Shown: positions 50,841 to 64,000, counted from the first letter of the stretch. The stretch: DNA of 64,000 bases from Candidatus Hartigia pinicola (GCA_020541205.1 CP048208.1:1863908-1927907), one strand, 5' to 3'. Notes: a model not told the origin generated them from the sequence alone. A program made the numbers and translations.

Positions 50841-52220
50841 TCAAATGTAATTTATCATACCTTGCAAATCTGAGTAATTCTTAATATCATAAACTGTTAT
50901 ATTAGTAGATAATTTAAATTTATTTTCACGTAATACAATTACATACTAAAATAATATTTTTCTAACTTATCAATATCTTTTAAATATGAAGTATAGAAAA
51001 AATTTCTTATAGCTTTATTTCATCAAATAAAAAAAATTAATAATAATAGAATGAGATATTTAGAAGAGTTCAAATATTGCATGATTAATCATATCTATAA
51101 TTTTTATACGACTCATTATATAAATGAAAATACGTTGATCTGATATTTGATCATCTATAGATATACAAAAATTCGAATATAATTCTTAAAAACTGATTAA
51201 AATTATTGTAAAAAAATAAAAAATTATTACAGCTATATTTATCCACTCAAAATATAAAAATAGCGCATAAAATATTTATATTCTTAGAATATATTTCATT
51301 ATCTCACTTGATATACCTTAAAAAATTAACACTAAAAAACTTTAAAAATATAGAATACATTAAATTTTATGATCTCAAAAAATTAGTTGAGTTTATCGTA
51401 CATATTATTTAAATATTTTCATTTATGTAACTATAACCCACTCAGACATTAGCATTTATGCATACAAATAATTCCTGCGCAGAATAAAAACTATAACAGA
51501 ATTGTTGATCCCTAAAATTGTTATTCAGTTATAAAATTATACAGAATATGCTGTGAGATCTATCTTAATACATTACTTAATATATAGAACTAACAACCCT
51601 TAATAATAGAAGTTTTACGAGTTGTATTTATACGTTAGCATTTCTAAATAAATCAAAAGTAATCTTAATATTCCAAATATTCTATATATAACCTTCATTA
51701 AGCATATTTTAACATTGAATTGACAAGATTAAATGCTATCTATGGGCATTGTTTTCAAAAGTGTTGTATAAATGTATAAATATTAAAAAACTTGTTTTTA
51801 TTAAAAAAGCAGTATTCAACACAATTTATAAAAAAATCATTTTGATAGAATGTATTATTTCTTTTTTTGGAACAATAAGAATTTAATTTATTGCTATATA
51901 TTAATTGATATCACTAATGTGAATGGATACGCATAAGACTCTCATTCTATGTTATGTGATTCTAACATAGAAATAACATAAATTTAATATTTTAATTAAC
52001 TTTCAGAAGCTTTAATGTTTTATTTTTAAGTAGACAATTTCTTTTCTTAACTAACATCAATTATCTATTTAATATAAATATATAATTAAAAGTGAATAAT
52101 ATTTTAGATAGATGATTTATTTTTTAAAAATCGTTTCTCTTACTGAAAATAAATTTCACGAATTTATGTAAATAAAATATTTGATACTATTATAATGTTA
52201 ATAATTATTTTATATCTTTA
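50841..52220 (-). pseudogene. radA: radA relic
   Basis: RecA-like branch-migration ATPase gene, dead. Going down the reverse strand: DMINHAIFELF for DLALLLAMVSSL, then FDEIKL-stop-EI for FGEVGLAGEI, KDIDKLEKYYF for ERISEAAKHGF, IVLRENKFK for IVPAANVPKK, and VYDIKNYSD for IFGVKKLSD, ending at TGA 50,841-50,843, 17 bases before the nadR ATG. Recognised from 50,841 to about 51,150; the 5' end is projected from 460 codons and meets the end of the serB relic exactly. Frame slips and stops are present. Confidence 0.85.
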
Positions 52221-52244
52221 CGAAATATAATAGATGATTAAATC

Positions 52245-53190
52245 ATCATATCCTAAAGGACTTAAAATAAATAATATACTTTCTCTTACCATGTAAAGAA
52301 GAACAGTAATCGCAATTTTAAACATTGTGAAAACTAACGAAATAGAATCAAAGTATTTTAAAACTACGAATTTATATTAAACTAATAAGATTCAATTTAA
52401 TTATATACATAACATAAAATACATAATCGTGAACTTGCATTGCTCTTGTAATATAATTTAATATATTTATTTGAGAATTTTTTGACAGAGTATGAATTAA
52501 TGTTATTAAAATCAGTAAGATAATTAAAATAACTTTCGACTGTATATAAATAATCATTCACTACTACACAAAATCTAATTGCATTAAATAAAATCAACAG
52601 ATATTGTAAAAATAAAATTATTATTTTACATCAAGTATTTAATAAAGTAGAATAAGATTATTAAATAGAACTTACCCCAAAAAAACTCACTCAAATTTTA
52701 AACCTATAGTCAAAAAGACATTATTTAAAAATAATCATAAAGATCTAGTTTAATTCAGGTAAAATGACTAAAGCTCCTATGTATTTTGTTAAATAATAAT
52801 GATATTCACAAAGTAACTTAAGAGCACTTTACTTCTTTAATACTTCTTACATATATTAAAATTATTATATTGCCTTGATATTATAGATAGTTAGCGTTAT
52901 TTTGTATAATTTAATCAGACCAAGAATCACTAGATTATTACTCTTCTAAATAATTTATGTTATATTAAGGCAGAAAGATGTTTATGAGAAGGATAAAGAA
53001 ATATATAAATTACATATCCAAAAGAATCTCTCTATACTTTATTACATATATAAAATATAAAAAAGCATTATCGCTCTTCGTATTTTGAAGCTATAATTAA
53101 ATTATACCTCAATCTTATTAGAACAGCATACAAGATAAAAAATATTAGTGCGAGATTAAACTATAGATTTAACACTACAATTTTTTTGAT
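52245..53190 (-). pseudogene. serB: serB (phosphoserine phosphatase) relic
   Basis: Last enzyme of serine synthesis, dead. The reverse strand between 52,557 and 52,375 is open for 61 codons and reads HTLSKNSQ for KTLTRLAQ and VHDYVFYVMYIIK for IGDGANDLPMIK, so the HAD motif IV GDGxND is destroyed. Next come SFKIL for KPKVN, then in another frame ITVLLYMV and ESILFILSPL for GVFCILSGSL near 52,250. The 5' part was not aligned and is projected from 322 codons. It lies directly upstream of the radA relic as in the E. coli serB-radA-nadR operon. Confidence 0.84.
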
Positions 53191-56100
53191 GTAATTTCAT
53201 AATATCATGTTGATTGTGATGTTATTTCTAGAATTAATCTAATAAAAATTTTTAGATTTTTTATTAAGTTAAATAATGTTGAAGTCCTAAATTTTACATT
53301 AATAATTAGTTGTATATTTAATCTATCAAATTACCACTTTTAATTTTAAGTTGGTTAATAACAGTTTTTACTAGTTTCAGCTGTTGACATAGATCATTTA
53401 TAAAACAATAACACTACGAGAAGTTAGTATTAGATACCAATATATTAATTCTAATATTATAGTAGTATCTACATTGTTTTTTAACAAATACCATTTTTAT
53501 CTTTTAATAAATATACTGACGCTTTAAAACTTGCTATGAAATCTAGTTTTCTTAAATAACATTCTTAGTCACTTGAAAAATTAAATTACTATAATAATCT
53601 AAACTAGAAGTTTGTTAACATATTTAATTTTCATAGCTATTGAGTCAACAATTATTGAAATAGCTCTAGTAAATATTATCATAAAACTTTCTTTTAAACA
53701 ATATATCGAATAAATACTTCTCCGATAATATTTTAATATGCAGTTAATATGCAGTGCAAGATTTCCAAAACTCATTAACTATCTGATAGTTATTTTCTCC
53801 ATTAAGAAACAATAATAATTACTATTTATAAATACTGTTGAAAATAATTAATGTAATTTTATCTAATGTATATCTATATAATATAATAACAACTCTTTTT
53901 ACTAGGAAGATAATTAAAAACATTTACACTTTTTACTGAAAGATATTAACCGCCCTGAATTATCTGTAAATCTTACTAAGTCGATAAGAATAAGTTAAAC
54001 TTCCGCATATAAAAATCAACTCTGATAAGTAAATTAATATTTTATATATACATTATTACAAGACATATCAAAAACTAAAAAATTTATTCTAAAAAATATA
54101 AATCATTATCTATTACATAATAAGACTTTTCCTCTATAAAACACCAGTAAATAATTAAAAAAATGACAGATATATAATAAAACATTTACGTCATTTCATT
54201 TTTACATACTCGCAATGTTTCAAAAAAACTAACAAGTTCTAATAAAGTTCTATAAGATTATATCTTTAAGTTTTTTTAAAAAATTTTATGATTTGTGTTA
54301 ATTAATTGATTAATTAATTAAATTAAAGTCATATAAAAATTTAACTCACTAATAATTAAAGCTAAAAACATAATTATATACTATAATAATATGAGTTTTC
54401 ATTAGCTGGTTTAGTTTATTGCATTATATCATTTCGATTTTTAAAGAAGTGAATGAAGAATTTATAATTCTTATCATCTAAAACACTTATAAAAGATAAA
54501 TGCTAATATTAGAATTTACTTTACAAAAAGAAAATTCATTAAAAACTCAAGAGATGCAGTTTTTTGAACTATAAGATAAATTATTGATAATAAATAATTT
54601 ATTTCAACTTTTAAACGTTAAGTTCTTAACTTTATGACAATAAACAATAAAAAACATAAAATAAATATTCATACAAAGTCTTTAGAAATATATCACCAAT
54701 GCACTAATAACAGTACTAGTATCCTATAAATTTTATCATTCTATATTTTTGAATCAATAAGAATGTGGAAACACACTGTCTTATAGTTCAATAAAAAAGA
54801 TAATACTTTGACTATTTAAAATCACAAGTAAAACATACTTTTAATAAAAAGAAAATATCTAATCATCAATTAAATATGAAAAATAAAATAGATTATTATC
54901 AATATTTTATAATAAAACCATATACAAAAATAAGATAAACATGCTAGCTTGAAAACAATTAATTTTCTAATTAAATTAGAAAGAATATACTAACAGGTAA
55001 ATAGTATTACATGATGAATTTTTTAATATATTCGATAAAATAAAAAATAATTTTCTCTATCGAGCATATTAACTGAATAATGTCTCTAAATTATGTAAAT
55101 ATATAGTAAAAAATCATGAATATAATAAATGTACTTCTTTTTAATTCAACAACGTTTTTTGGCAAAAAAATCATAATATTATACATTATTAAAAAACTTT
55201 TCTCCAGTTTTTTATTTAAGATGAATTCATTCAATTTAACACAAGGATACAAATTTCACTCTTTAATATCATTATGTTAAAATACGAATATGAAAATCAT
55301 AATTTTACTGACAATCTTCGATAATGTTATAATTTTGTTCAATACTAATAAAGATCACTATTACCAAACTAACTTGAACATTTAATCATAAAATAATGTA
55401 TAACTTCAATAATTCAGACTGATTCTTTCAGAAATTGTTAAAAAAGAACTGTATTCATCAATTTACCTCTCCACTATTTACTGACGATTCATCAACTGTA
55501 TATTTTAATTTAATACTATTTTCAGTATTTTTAAGTTACGTATTTTAATTAAATTATTTATGACACACAAGAAAATAATCAATTCTATTGAGAATAATAT
55601 CAGACGGTTTTCTACTGTATAGTAGTATTGTCTTTAAACTATTTAATAAACACAATTATCAGCATTATTTAGAAGAATACATGAAGATACAAGAACGAAA
55701 TAAACGAATAATTTCACATATAAACTGATTACTAGTATTGTTTGTATCATCTTACAACTTTATTTTCATAATATAATAATTAAATCAACAAAATAATATT
55801 ATTTAACGCAATTGTTAATAATATTCATTCAAAATAAAAAATCATTATTAATCAACTTATTTTCAGAAAATTAATAATTCATAAACATGGACTAATAAGT
55901 TATTTATCCTATTGTTCCTGAATCAACCAGATAATAATCACAATAATGTTAATTCATGTATTAATTATCTATGATACTAATGTTTAGCCTAAGTAGCATT
56001 AAATGAATTTGATTAAGAAAGTATGTATATTTTAACGTATTTATTAACAAAATCACAAAATGAGCACTAAATAATTTATAATGATTTAAACAATAAAATA

Positions 56101-59100
56101 CACCGCTTTAGAAACATCATCAATACATTACATAATATTTGAAATAAAACGTAATGCTAATTTCATAAAACACTTACAGTTCTCGTCGTAGTTTTTAAAA
56201 TATTTTTAGCTTGAATAGTCTTGGAGTGGTACTCAAAGTTCTTAATTGTCGTTATTCTATTCTGTTCATGTACTCCCTCAATGCTGTTTAATAATCTTGA
56301 GATATATAAATCAATTTAATTCAAATATGCTAACGTTTTTCACTATCTTATTAAAAAAAGATTTTAATAAAATTTATAAAGAAGGTTTGATTTTCGCATA
56401 AAGAAAATAATGAATGTTACTTTAATGTTCTCTATAGATAAGTATTTCAATCTATTTTACATTTATTTTTTACATTCAAAAAAAAATTTTATTAGCAATC
56501 TCATATAAATTAAAGAAAATCATTTAACAATTATATAAAAATATAAAATTATTGTATTTCTAATGGTAAAAATTCAAATAAATATATAATAAATAATATA
56601 CGAAAAGTGTGAATCTATATTATTAATACGCTCTTAATATAGTGTTTACATAAATAAACAATTTCAAAGATAAAAATCATTTATTATTATTTTCTATAGC
56701 ATTAAAATAAATAGGATTTTAATTATACCTTACCTTTATCAAAAAACTTCTAATATTTTTTTCTTAATACTATTAATAATATTATTTTAACTGTTAGCAT
56801 GAGTCGTAACATACAATTTTACCATAAAATATAAAATAATATTTTATTTATTACTGATGAAGATTATTTCCGTAATTCTCTGATGAGTTTCTAAGAAAAT
56901 AGCTCTTCTGTCGACAAACAAAAAAATCATATAAAATTGCAAAATGCCTTCTTTCAGAAAATAGAAATTTCATTTAATAAATATCTACTACTACAAATAT
57001 AGTATAATAGTAAAAATAGCGATCATGTTTATAGCAGTCCATTAACTAAGTCAAAATAGTAAAATAGATATAATCTATTTATATAGATAGTATGTAGTAA
57101 CAATTTCTAATCATCGTATTTTAAAAAAATTGAATATATAATAGTATCGCATATAGTGTACGATCTATAAGTTCATGAAGAATGATATGAGCATATTAAT
57201 ATAATCACTTTTATGAAAAACAGCTTTATGCAAAAAACTATAATATATATAAAATTTATGTTGTATACTTTATATTTTCATTTTATTACATAGGTTAACT
57301 AAATTTAACTACCACTCGTCATTAATAAAATATGAGTGCATTTGGATATGATTATTAATATGATATATTATTCTGTTATACAATATTAATAATATACGCT
57401 CCATGCTAAAATAGATTATCTTTAAAATTATGAATCACTTATTAATTATTGTATAATTACTAAAATATATAGTGTAGTTCATATAGTTGATATTTTAGAA
57501 AAACTTACTATAAATTTAACCTAATAACGCTAATATGATAAAAAAATCGTACTAGCTATTTATACAAGCATTGTTGAAAATTAATATATAATCAATAACA
57601 AAATATTCAAAATACACTTAGTACAAAGATCTTAATCATGCATATTACTTACATAATGAAAATTTCTTTTCCTTTTATGTATAAAATAATTCATTAAACA
57701 TTATTAAAATAAAATTTTCATAATATAATTTTATATAAGTAATAAATACAGCCAGTTAATTATTAATTTTAACTTGAAATAAAATTCTTCTTTCATTTAT
57801 CACTATTATTATATATAATAAAATAAGAATATAGATCATGCATCATGTTAAAAAAGAAGAGAGTAATTAATTTTCATATAAAATATCTTACAGTCAAAAA
57901 CTGCTACTAATATTAATAAATATTATAAATACGTCTCTTCTTTAAAGAGAATGTTTCTTATTTTTTGTAAAATTATAGTTCATGTTTTGAAGAGAAAACT
58001 CGAAAAGTAATTAATAATCTTGAATTCATTATTTTGGATAGCCTTTCAATTCATATACTTCATGAAAACTGATGGATCTTTTCTGACTAGCCTGATGATA
58101 CAAACAATATTATATAAATAAGTTTTAAATTACCTTTAGTAAGCTAAAGCACATAATTAAATAGTTTATACACCCACTTAATTATATTATATAACTAAAT
58201 TTCATCCAAATCAATTGTTATCACCATTTAATATTTAGAATACATAGATTTATTATCCCTTAAAAACTCAAATTATGAGATTAATACTAATTAACAGTTC
58301 GCACTATTATAGTTCTTTTTTATATATTGTAAGTGTAATATTTATTGTTATGATAAATAAAAATCAATTATTCAAATGATATTATACTTGCTTTAACAAA
58401 TAAAGACTTAAACAAAAGGCATATAGTTTTTAAAAAAATAATAGTAATAAACAATTCGCAATAACTTTGCGTCAAGCAACTAAATCTTAGTACATCTAAA
58501 AATCTTATGTATGATTTTTATACAAAAAAATAAAAATATAAAATTCATGAATTAAAGAAAAATATTAAATATTTCTTTTTGTTCTTTTGTATTCAAAATA
58601 TTTTCGCTTTAATAAAATATATATTCAATATATCACACTTATAAATTATATTAAACATATAAAATTTATTATGTTTTTTAATGTAAATAATTTTCTGAGT
58701 ACATGAAACATACCATTTAAAAATATTTTACTCGAATCATTATTGTCTTTTACACCAATTATCTGACATTTAAGTATATTCAGGCTACAAGTTATTAATC
58801 TACTTTTATTTATAATGTGATCTATCATTTTATTAAAATTTCATGGCTAAACTTTTAACATGAACTTTTCTTATTATTTAATAGAAGAAATCTTTTAATC
58901 TTAATAACTAGTATATTTCATTAGTTCTATCTTTTATAAAATACTTACCATAAAAACAATTATCAAATATCTTATTACTACAGTTACTATTAAGATATCA
59001 ATAAAGATAATAATATTTTAACACTGTCTCATAATACTTTATTTTATTTATAAGTTTTTTCAAATATTAGAATAGCAATACATAGCATTATACTAGAAAA

Positions 59101-60800
59101 TAAAAAGTGTTCTAGCAGGAAACTAGTATTCGAATATATAAAAAACACAGATACATACTATACTTATCAACTGCAAGAAACTACAGTTTATAAATGTTAA
59201 CTAACATAAGAATTCATTTTATTACAATATATTAAAAATATTATAACAACTGTAAGTTCTTCTTGTTGTACAACGATATATAAAGATAGTGATATTTGAA
59301 AAATCAGAATCATCTTTTAACTACTTAATATAATTTGTAACATATGTTAATAATAGTTAACAAAAATTTATAGTAACATCACTAAATCATGGTATAATAA
59401 TTACTATACATTAACAGCTTCATACTTTTCTAATCTTTTAGAAAGGTATTATGAACTCTATTTTATATTGTAACAAAAAAATCTTCTTCTCGAGTCATGT
59501 TAAAGCCTTTCGATAATGTAAAATAAGATTAAATGAAGTTTTATTAAAAAAATACTCTTACATCTATATGATTAGATCTATTAACATAAACCATAAAGAT
59601 TATTTTAAAATATTTATATTTTATTTCAGCAAGGTATGATGTTATTGATATGAAAATTGCTTATAATTCTCATTATATAATTTGAACATAAATTTATTTA
59701 ATAAGCGCTCGATCTTCAATTTAGTCAGTATCTAATAAGTCATCTATTTCTCAAGATCTTTATAATTTTTATATTTAATAAAAACTAAAGATGATTTCAA
59801 TTTTTATTAGTTAATATTTACACATCTTATCATTCGTGAATAAATAAGTTAATTTGTACTTTTGTCTATGTAGTTTCATTAATACCACATTATAACTCGT
59901 ATTTTTATAAAATCTTATATTTTTCTACGTATCCGGTATTAACTAAAACTTTTAGTGCTATTAAACATTATTTTATGATATTCATGTTAGTATTTTTATC
60001 TAATCTCATTTGTATTTAATAGAACATTAAAAAAATAAAATACATAATTTTAATTATATCGGTATTAATCTTTATGTCTATATATTAAATATTTTAGTTA
60101 TTGTTAAATACATACTGGTAAAATACTAATAAAATAGATCTATATTATGTAATGTATTTTTGTTGATAATAAAAAATAATATTAACTTTTAATCTTGCTC
60201 TCGTATCATCATTAATGATGATAATAAGAATATGAAAATCTATATAAATTATTAATTTATATTAAAAGATAACATAGTCATTAAAATTGATCTTAGTACG
60301 ACACATACAATAACTCTTGAAAATACAAAAAAAATTAATTTACTTACGATATGATCAAAAAAATAGTATAAAATTTTATCAAAAATACTAAAATAAATAT
60401 TTTTCTTGAAAAACATTATAGAAGAATTATATGGATAAAATAATTTCTTTAATATATTCAACTAGAACTCTAATTATTAAAAAATAACAGAGTAAACATA
60501 GTGGTTTCTAAAAACTGTATTTTTAGTGTTCTTGTCTATTACGCTTTCTTAAAATATTTGTGAAATTAGTTACTTTACTTGACTTACTTGAATATACAAA
60601 AACCTAAAACATATAGTTGCTATTAAAGATTTTCATATGATACATTGCATGTTAACAATTAATATTACAGAAAAAAATAATAATTAATAAAACATAAGAT
60701 TATATTTTTTGTTAGTATAGCATTATTTAATATTTTGACATTTATAATGCTCTAAATCATCATCTGAACCTCGACATACCACTCAGTATAAAATCTTTAG
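53191..60800. other. 7.6 kb decayed region, no gene identified
   Basis: AT-rich, with no intact gene, RNA gene or terminator recognised. A reverse frame of about 50 open codons at 56,163-56,314 has unusual composition for random AT sequence and may be the 3' end of an unidentified dead gene. Short TTAA repeats occur at 54,299-54,322. Reverse frames of 60 and 69 codons at 58,646-58,828 and 60,252-60,461 are Phe/Ile/Lys-rich and unconvincing. Confidence 0.45.
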
Positions 60801-61450
60801 AAAATATATACAATATTACTGCAGAAAGTAAATTTTATATATCTTAAGTAAAAATCTCATCTAATTAATATAATTTATGTTATTAAACATGCATATATAA
60901 GTTTTAGTATTGCTATATACACACAATCTACTATCCTTAAGTGTTATAAATAAATAAATACAGCCTAAAATACTGAGAAAAAATTAAAGAATCTTTCATT
61001 CATTTATAAACATGTATTGATTTTTCTTGATAATACAGTAAATAATGTGTTCAACTAAATTACTTCTAATTGAGTTAATCGTTTTCTTGCATTTTTGAGG
61101 CGTTCGTAGTTTAAATGTTTTTGTTTAACTAGAATAATTACACAATACTTGTTACATATAATTTATCATCATAATAATAAAGAGTGTTAAAATTATAAAC
61201 GTTTCTTACATAGGTATCTACATTTTTATTAGTGAGCATAACATTTTAATACAATATTAAAATTAGAAATAAAAATATAACAGTTGCGAGATGACAGAAT
61301 GAAGACATATTCCTTTAATATAAATTATGATTACTTGGTTTATAATATTATTAATATCTACTTAAAAGTTATTTCGAAAATTCTTCCTTAAGCATGACAT
61401 TATCGAATCACGATAATTAAGAAAAGATATTACGGATCTAAAGTAAAAAC
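60801..61450 (-). pseudogene. rob: rob relic
   Basis: AraC-family regulator gene, dead. At 61,368-61,417 the reverse strand reads YRDSIMSCLRKNFRNNF where E. coli Rob has YRFDSQQTFTRAFKKQF (second helix-turn-helix). Further down (61,055-61,155) an open frame VKQKHLNYERLKNARK is in the position of LEQISDFRHEMRYQF. Boundaries are estimates; the space to creA suggests the extreme 5' end was deleted. In E. coli rob is divergent from creA, as here. Confidence 0.58.
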
Positions 61451-61655
61451 AATAAATAATATTTTTTGTAATATATTATGTATTGCTAGTTAATGTAACT
61501 ACAAAAATAAATATCAATAAATAATATTATTATGTTATACCAACATTATCGTTTGTATTTCTAAACAATAGGTTGTATATGTCATTGATATTGTAAATAA
61601 AATATTATTTTATACTAGGTCGAATATAGCGTGTTAATTAAAAAGGAAATCCTGT

Positions 61656-62132
61656 ATGCGTTTATGTAGCGTGAAAAAAATATTGCTAATATTCCTACTG
61701 TCTTTATTACCTTTTTCAGTGTTAACAGAAGAAATTGGCTCCGTAGATACTGTTTTTAAAATATTTGGACCAAACTATAGAATTATAATTGAAACGTTTA
61801 ATGATCCTGAAATTGATAATATCATTTGTTATTTGAGTCGTTCAAAAACAGGGGGTCTTAAAAGTAGTATTGGTGTCTCTGAAGAGACTTCAGAAGCAGC
61901 AATTTCTTGCCATCAAACCGGTCCTGTTAAATTAACTGATCGTATTAAACGAGCACAAAAAAAACCTCAGGTTGTATTTCAAAAAAGAACTTCTTTAGTA
62001 TTTAAAAAATTACAAGTCGTTCGTTTTTATGATTCTAAACGTAATACATTAGTGTATTTAACTTATTCCAATAAAATCATTGACGGCTCACCTAAAAATG
62101 CATTAAGTGCTGTACCGATTATACGTTGGTAG
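61656..62132 (+). CDS. creA: CreA family periplasmic protein
   Basis: Small exported protein of unknown function, 158 residues (E. coli 157). Residues 1-24 form a signal peptide: basic start, hydrophobic stretch [14 protein letters not shown], cleavage probably before EEIGS. The mature part matches the family closely ([55 protein letters not shown], ending [14 protein letters not shown]), with both cysteines (about 58 and 85) kept. AAAGGAAA lies nine bases before the ATG. It is the only survivor of rob-creA-arcA. Its conservation while regulators on both sides died argues for a structural or envelope role, but that is inference. Confidence 0.95.
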   Translation: MRLCSVKKILLIFLLSLLPFSVLTEEIGSVDTVFKIFGPNYRIIIETFNDPEIDNIICYLSRSKTGGLKSSIGVSEETSEAAISCHQTGPVKLTDRIKRAQKKPQVVFQKRTSLVFKKLQVVRFYDSKRNTLVYLTYSNKIIDGSPKNALSAVPIIRW

Positions 62133-62194
62133 GCCTTAAAATGATTTGAATCATCCAATCATAATACGTATTTTTTATTATTTACAATAGTAAA

Positions 62195-62884
62195 CTATGA
62201 CATTAAATATCTATAATAACACCATAAAATCGTATTAATGATTTCCAATATATTAGGTATTTGATTACAGTATTTTTAGATAAGTCGGATAATAACATTC
62301 ACTTTTATCACCTTCTATAGGTTTATAACTGCTTGTTTTAACAAAATTAGAAAATAAGTGTTTTACTGTTTGTTATAAACAAATATCAAATAACATAAAA
62401 CTACTGCATAATAATTGATATTACTTACTTAAGTACGCATATGACTAAAACAGTATTCATATGAACCCAAACTGTGAAACATATAATCCTCACATTAAAA
62501 ATGATCAGAGTTATTTAAAAATGCATTCTAAATAAGTTACAAACATATAGAGTAACTTCATTAAAAATAATTAGCTGAAGTAATAAAGTCACATCTACTC
62601 ATTTCAAGAATAAAGCTTTTATTAATGTTATTACGACAATTGATTATTACCTATAACATTAAAGAGATACGTTTACTTATTATAATTTACGTATAAAAAA
62701 AGACACTTCACTGGTAAGTTTTAATATAATATAACTTCAATGAATTTTATATTGAAAAGAATATAATGTATTTATTTAACATATACGAACTTCATCAATT
62801 ACATAATTTTCTGATTGAAATATATTTTTAGCGTATTAGATGTGATAACGTAATCTTGAATAAGTAAAATCTTTTGAGTTGTAT
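62195..62884 (-). pseudogene. arcA: arcA (redox response regulator) relic, full length
   Basis: Response regulator gene, dead but traceable end to end. At the 5' end the reverse strand reads ILLIQDYVITSNTLK for ILIVEDELVTRNTLK (after one slip). At the 3' end VNVIIRLI-stop-KY stands for VDVTIRRIRKH, ILEIINTI for TPEIIATI, then YYRYLMS and TAG for EGYRFCGD. The length is 690 bases against 717 in E. coli. It is convergent with creA. Loss means no ArcAB control of respiration. Confidence 0.93.
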
Positions 62885-64000
62885 ATTTACTAACTACAAT
62901 ACTAAAAAACAATATTGAAAGTTTAATTCGCCATTATATAAAACAATTTCAGTCACTTTATAAAAATGCATTTATGATATTTTTAATACTAATATTTTAA
63001 AAAAGTATAATATACTACTATATATCATCTAAATAACTTTTATTAATAAAAACCATACTAATTATAAATATTAATTATTTTATTAAAGATCAAACACACA
63101 ATCCAACGTATTAGCTTAAAAATTCTATATAGTATGTTCCAGAAAATAGTAAAATATCAAATTTTAAATCTGCAAACTACAAGTTGATATTCTTATATCT
63201 TATTTATAGTTTTACTATATTATTAAAATTTTTTTAAAAACTAAAATATATCTCTTAATATTCAATGCTTAAAATCATATTCAAAATATAAAGTTGATTA
63301 TATTTTTATATATCAACAACATATTCCTTAATATAAGAATAATCTATAACTATTTTATAATGGTTGGTGTCTGAGAACCTATTAAAATAAATTTTATAGA
63401 TAAGTATTGTATTTATTTTATAGGAATGATAACAGTCAATAAATGCGATAGGAGTCAAGATAATGTTTCATTAAGTAAATGTATATTTCTCAGACAGAAA
63501 ATATATACCATAAAAAAATCAATATTTATTATATTTTTATACACTGCTTTTGTATTCTGAAAATCTATGTACAATTTAAGCCATGTTCTAAAATTTTATG
63601 TACTAATATCGTCATACTCATATATTTAATATAAAAACGCTAGTAATTTACTAGGTATATTTAATATAAAGATAGAAGAAATAGATTTTTTTGAAATTCG
63701 TATAAAACAGTTAAGACAAAATATAATTTTATAATTATTGATATATAAATATTCAAAAAACAGAAGTTAATTTAAAAAATTTAATACAAATAAAATATTT
63801 TTTAATATCTCACAAGATAAATATTAAGGTAATATTATATTCTGATATAATATTTATAATGCGTATTAAAAAGAATTATAGCATATCTTGTATTAATTAT
63901 AAAATTGTTTTAAAATTATTATACAATTGTTTGTTATATAATGCTCTAACAATAAGGTACAGTTTTAAAAATTTTTATCTAAATATTACACTACTTTTTA
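62885..64000. other. decayed right flank
   Basis: AT-rich to the window end with no open frame, RNA gene or relic that I could align. Confidence 0.5.

Noticed and set aside
52372-52557. 61-codon reverse open frame as a possible small gene
   Set aside because: It is the reading frame of the serB relic; it contains the decayed motif IV and stops early.
54299-54322. TTAA/ATTAATTG short repeat as a possible regulatory palindrome
   Set aside because: It is a short, low-complexity run expected often at this base composition, with no gene nearby.
60252-60461. 69-codon reverse frame rich in Phe and Ile, like a membrane peptide
   Set aside because: Such composition is what random AT-rich sequence gives; no ribosome site or homology is seen.
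61055-61155. Open reverse frame ending KNARKRLTQLEVI as a separate gene end
   Set aside because: It lies in the position of the rob relic and can be aligned loosely with the middle of Rob, so I treat it as part of that relic.

Overview
The window is a piece of a very AT-rich, strongly decayed genome. Every intact protein is closely similar to its Escherichia coli counterpart, and gene order matches Enterobacterales blocks. Only 22 intact protein genes are present, covering about 35% of the 64 kb (sum of their lengths). I saw no tRNA, rRNA, tmRNA, CRISPR array, phage or insertion sequence. This fits a host-restricted gammaproteobacterial (Enterobacterales) insect-type symbiont in an intermediate stage of genome reduction. 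I cannot fix the genus.

Layout. (1) 1-6,970: intact yadG-yadH, an ABC exporter, flanked by dead can on the left and dead panD, panC, panB and pcnB on the right. (2) 6,974-8,810: intact gpt, with a probable pepD relic diverging from it. (3) 8,895-15,410: intact suhB, dead trmJ, iscS with a lost C-terminal tail, and a full-length dead pepB. (4) 17,255-19,063: dead yheO, then intact tusD-tusC-tusB. (5) 19,197-36,232: the only dense stretch, rpsL-rpsG-fusA-tuf-secE-nusG-rplK-rplA-rplJ-rplL-rpoB-rpoC, with L10 leader, rplL-rpoB attenuator and terminators still readable. (6) 36,281-49,575: 13 kb with no intact gene, holding dead ndk and rlmN, then dead yraN, diaA and dolP. (7) 49,576-53,190: intact nadR, the last gene of an otherwise dead serB-radA-nadR operon. 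(8) 53,190-60,800: nothing identified. (9) 60,800-64,000: dead rob, intact creA, dead arcA.

Main result. The long 'empty' spacers are not empty. By translating them in three frames and comparing with E. coli proteins from memory, I could read 18 gene relics. Several are close to full length (pepB, dolP, arcA, diaA), broken by stops, one-base slips and AT-driven replacements, but lying exactly where enterobacterial gene order predicts. Decay here has been mainly by point mutation and tiny indels, with little large deletion.

How the survivors fit together. The retained set is the translation and transcription core, the IscS to TusBCD sulfur route for wobble-uridine thiolation, guanine/xanthine salvage (Gpt), NAD salvage from ribosylnicotinamide (NadR), SuhB, and an uncharacterised exporter. 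The dead set includes pantothenate synthesis (panBCD), serine synthesis (serB), regulators (arcA, rob), RNA modification or turnover (rlmN, trmJ, pcnB), recombination (radA), replication timing (diaA) and outer-membrane quality control (dolP). This suggests that the cell receives pantothenate, serine and an NAD precursor from its host or a partner symbiont.
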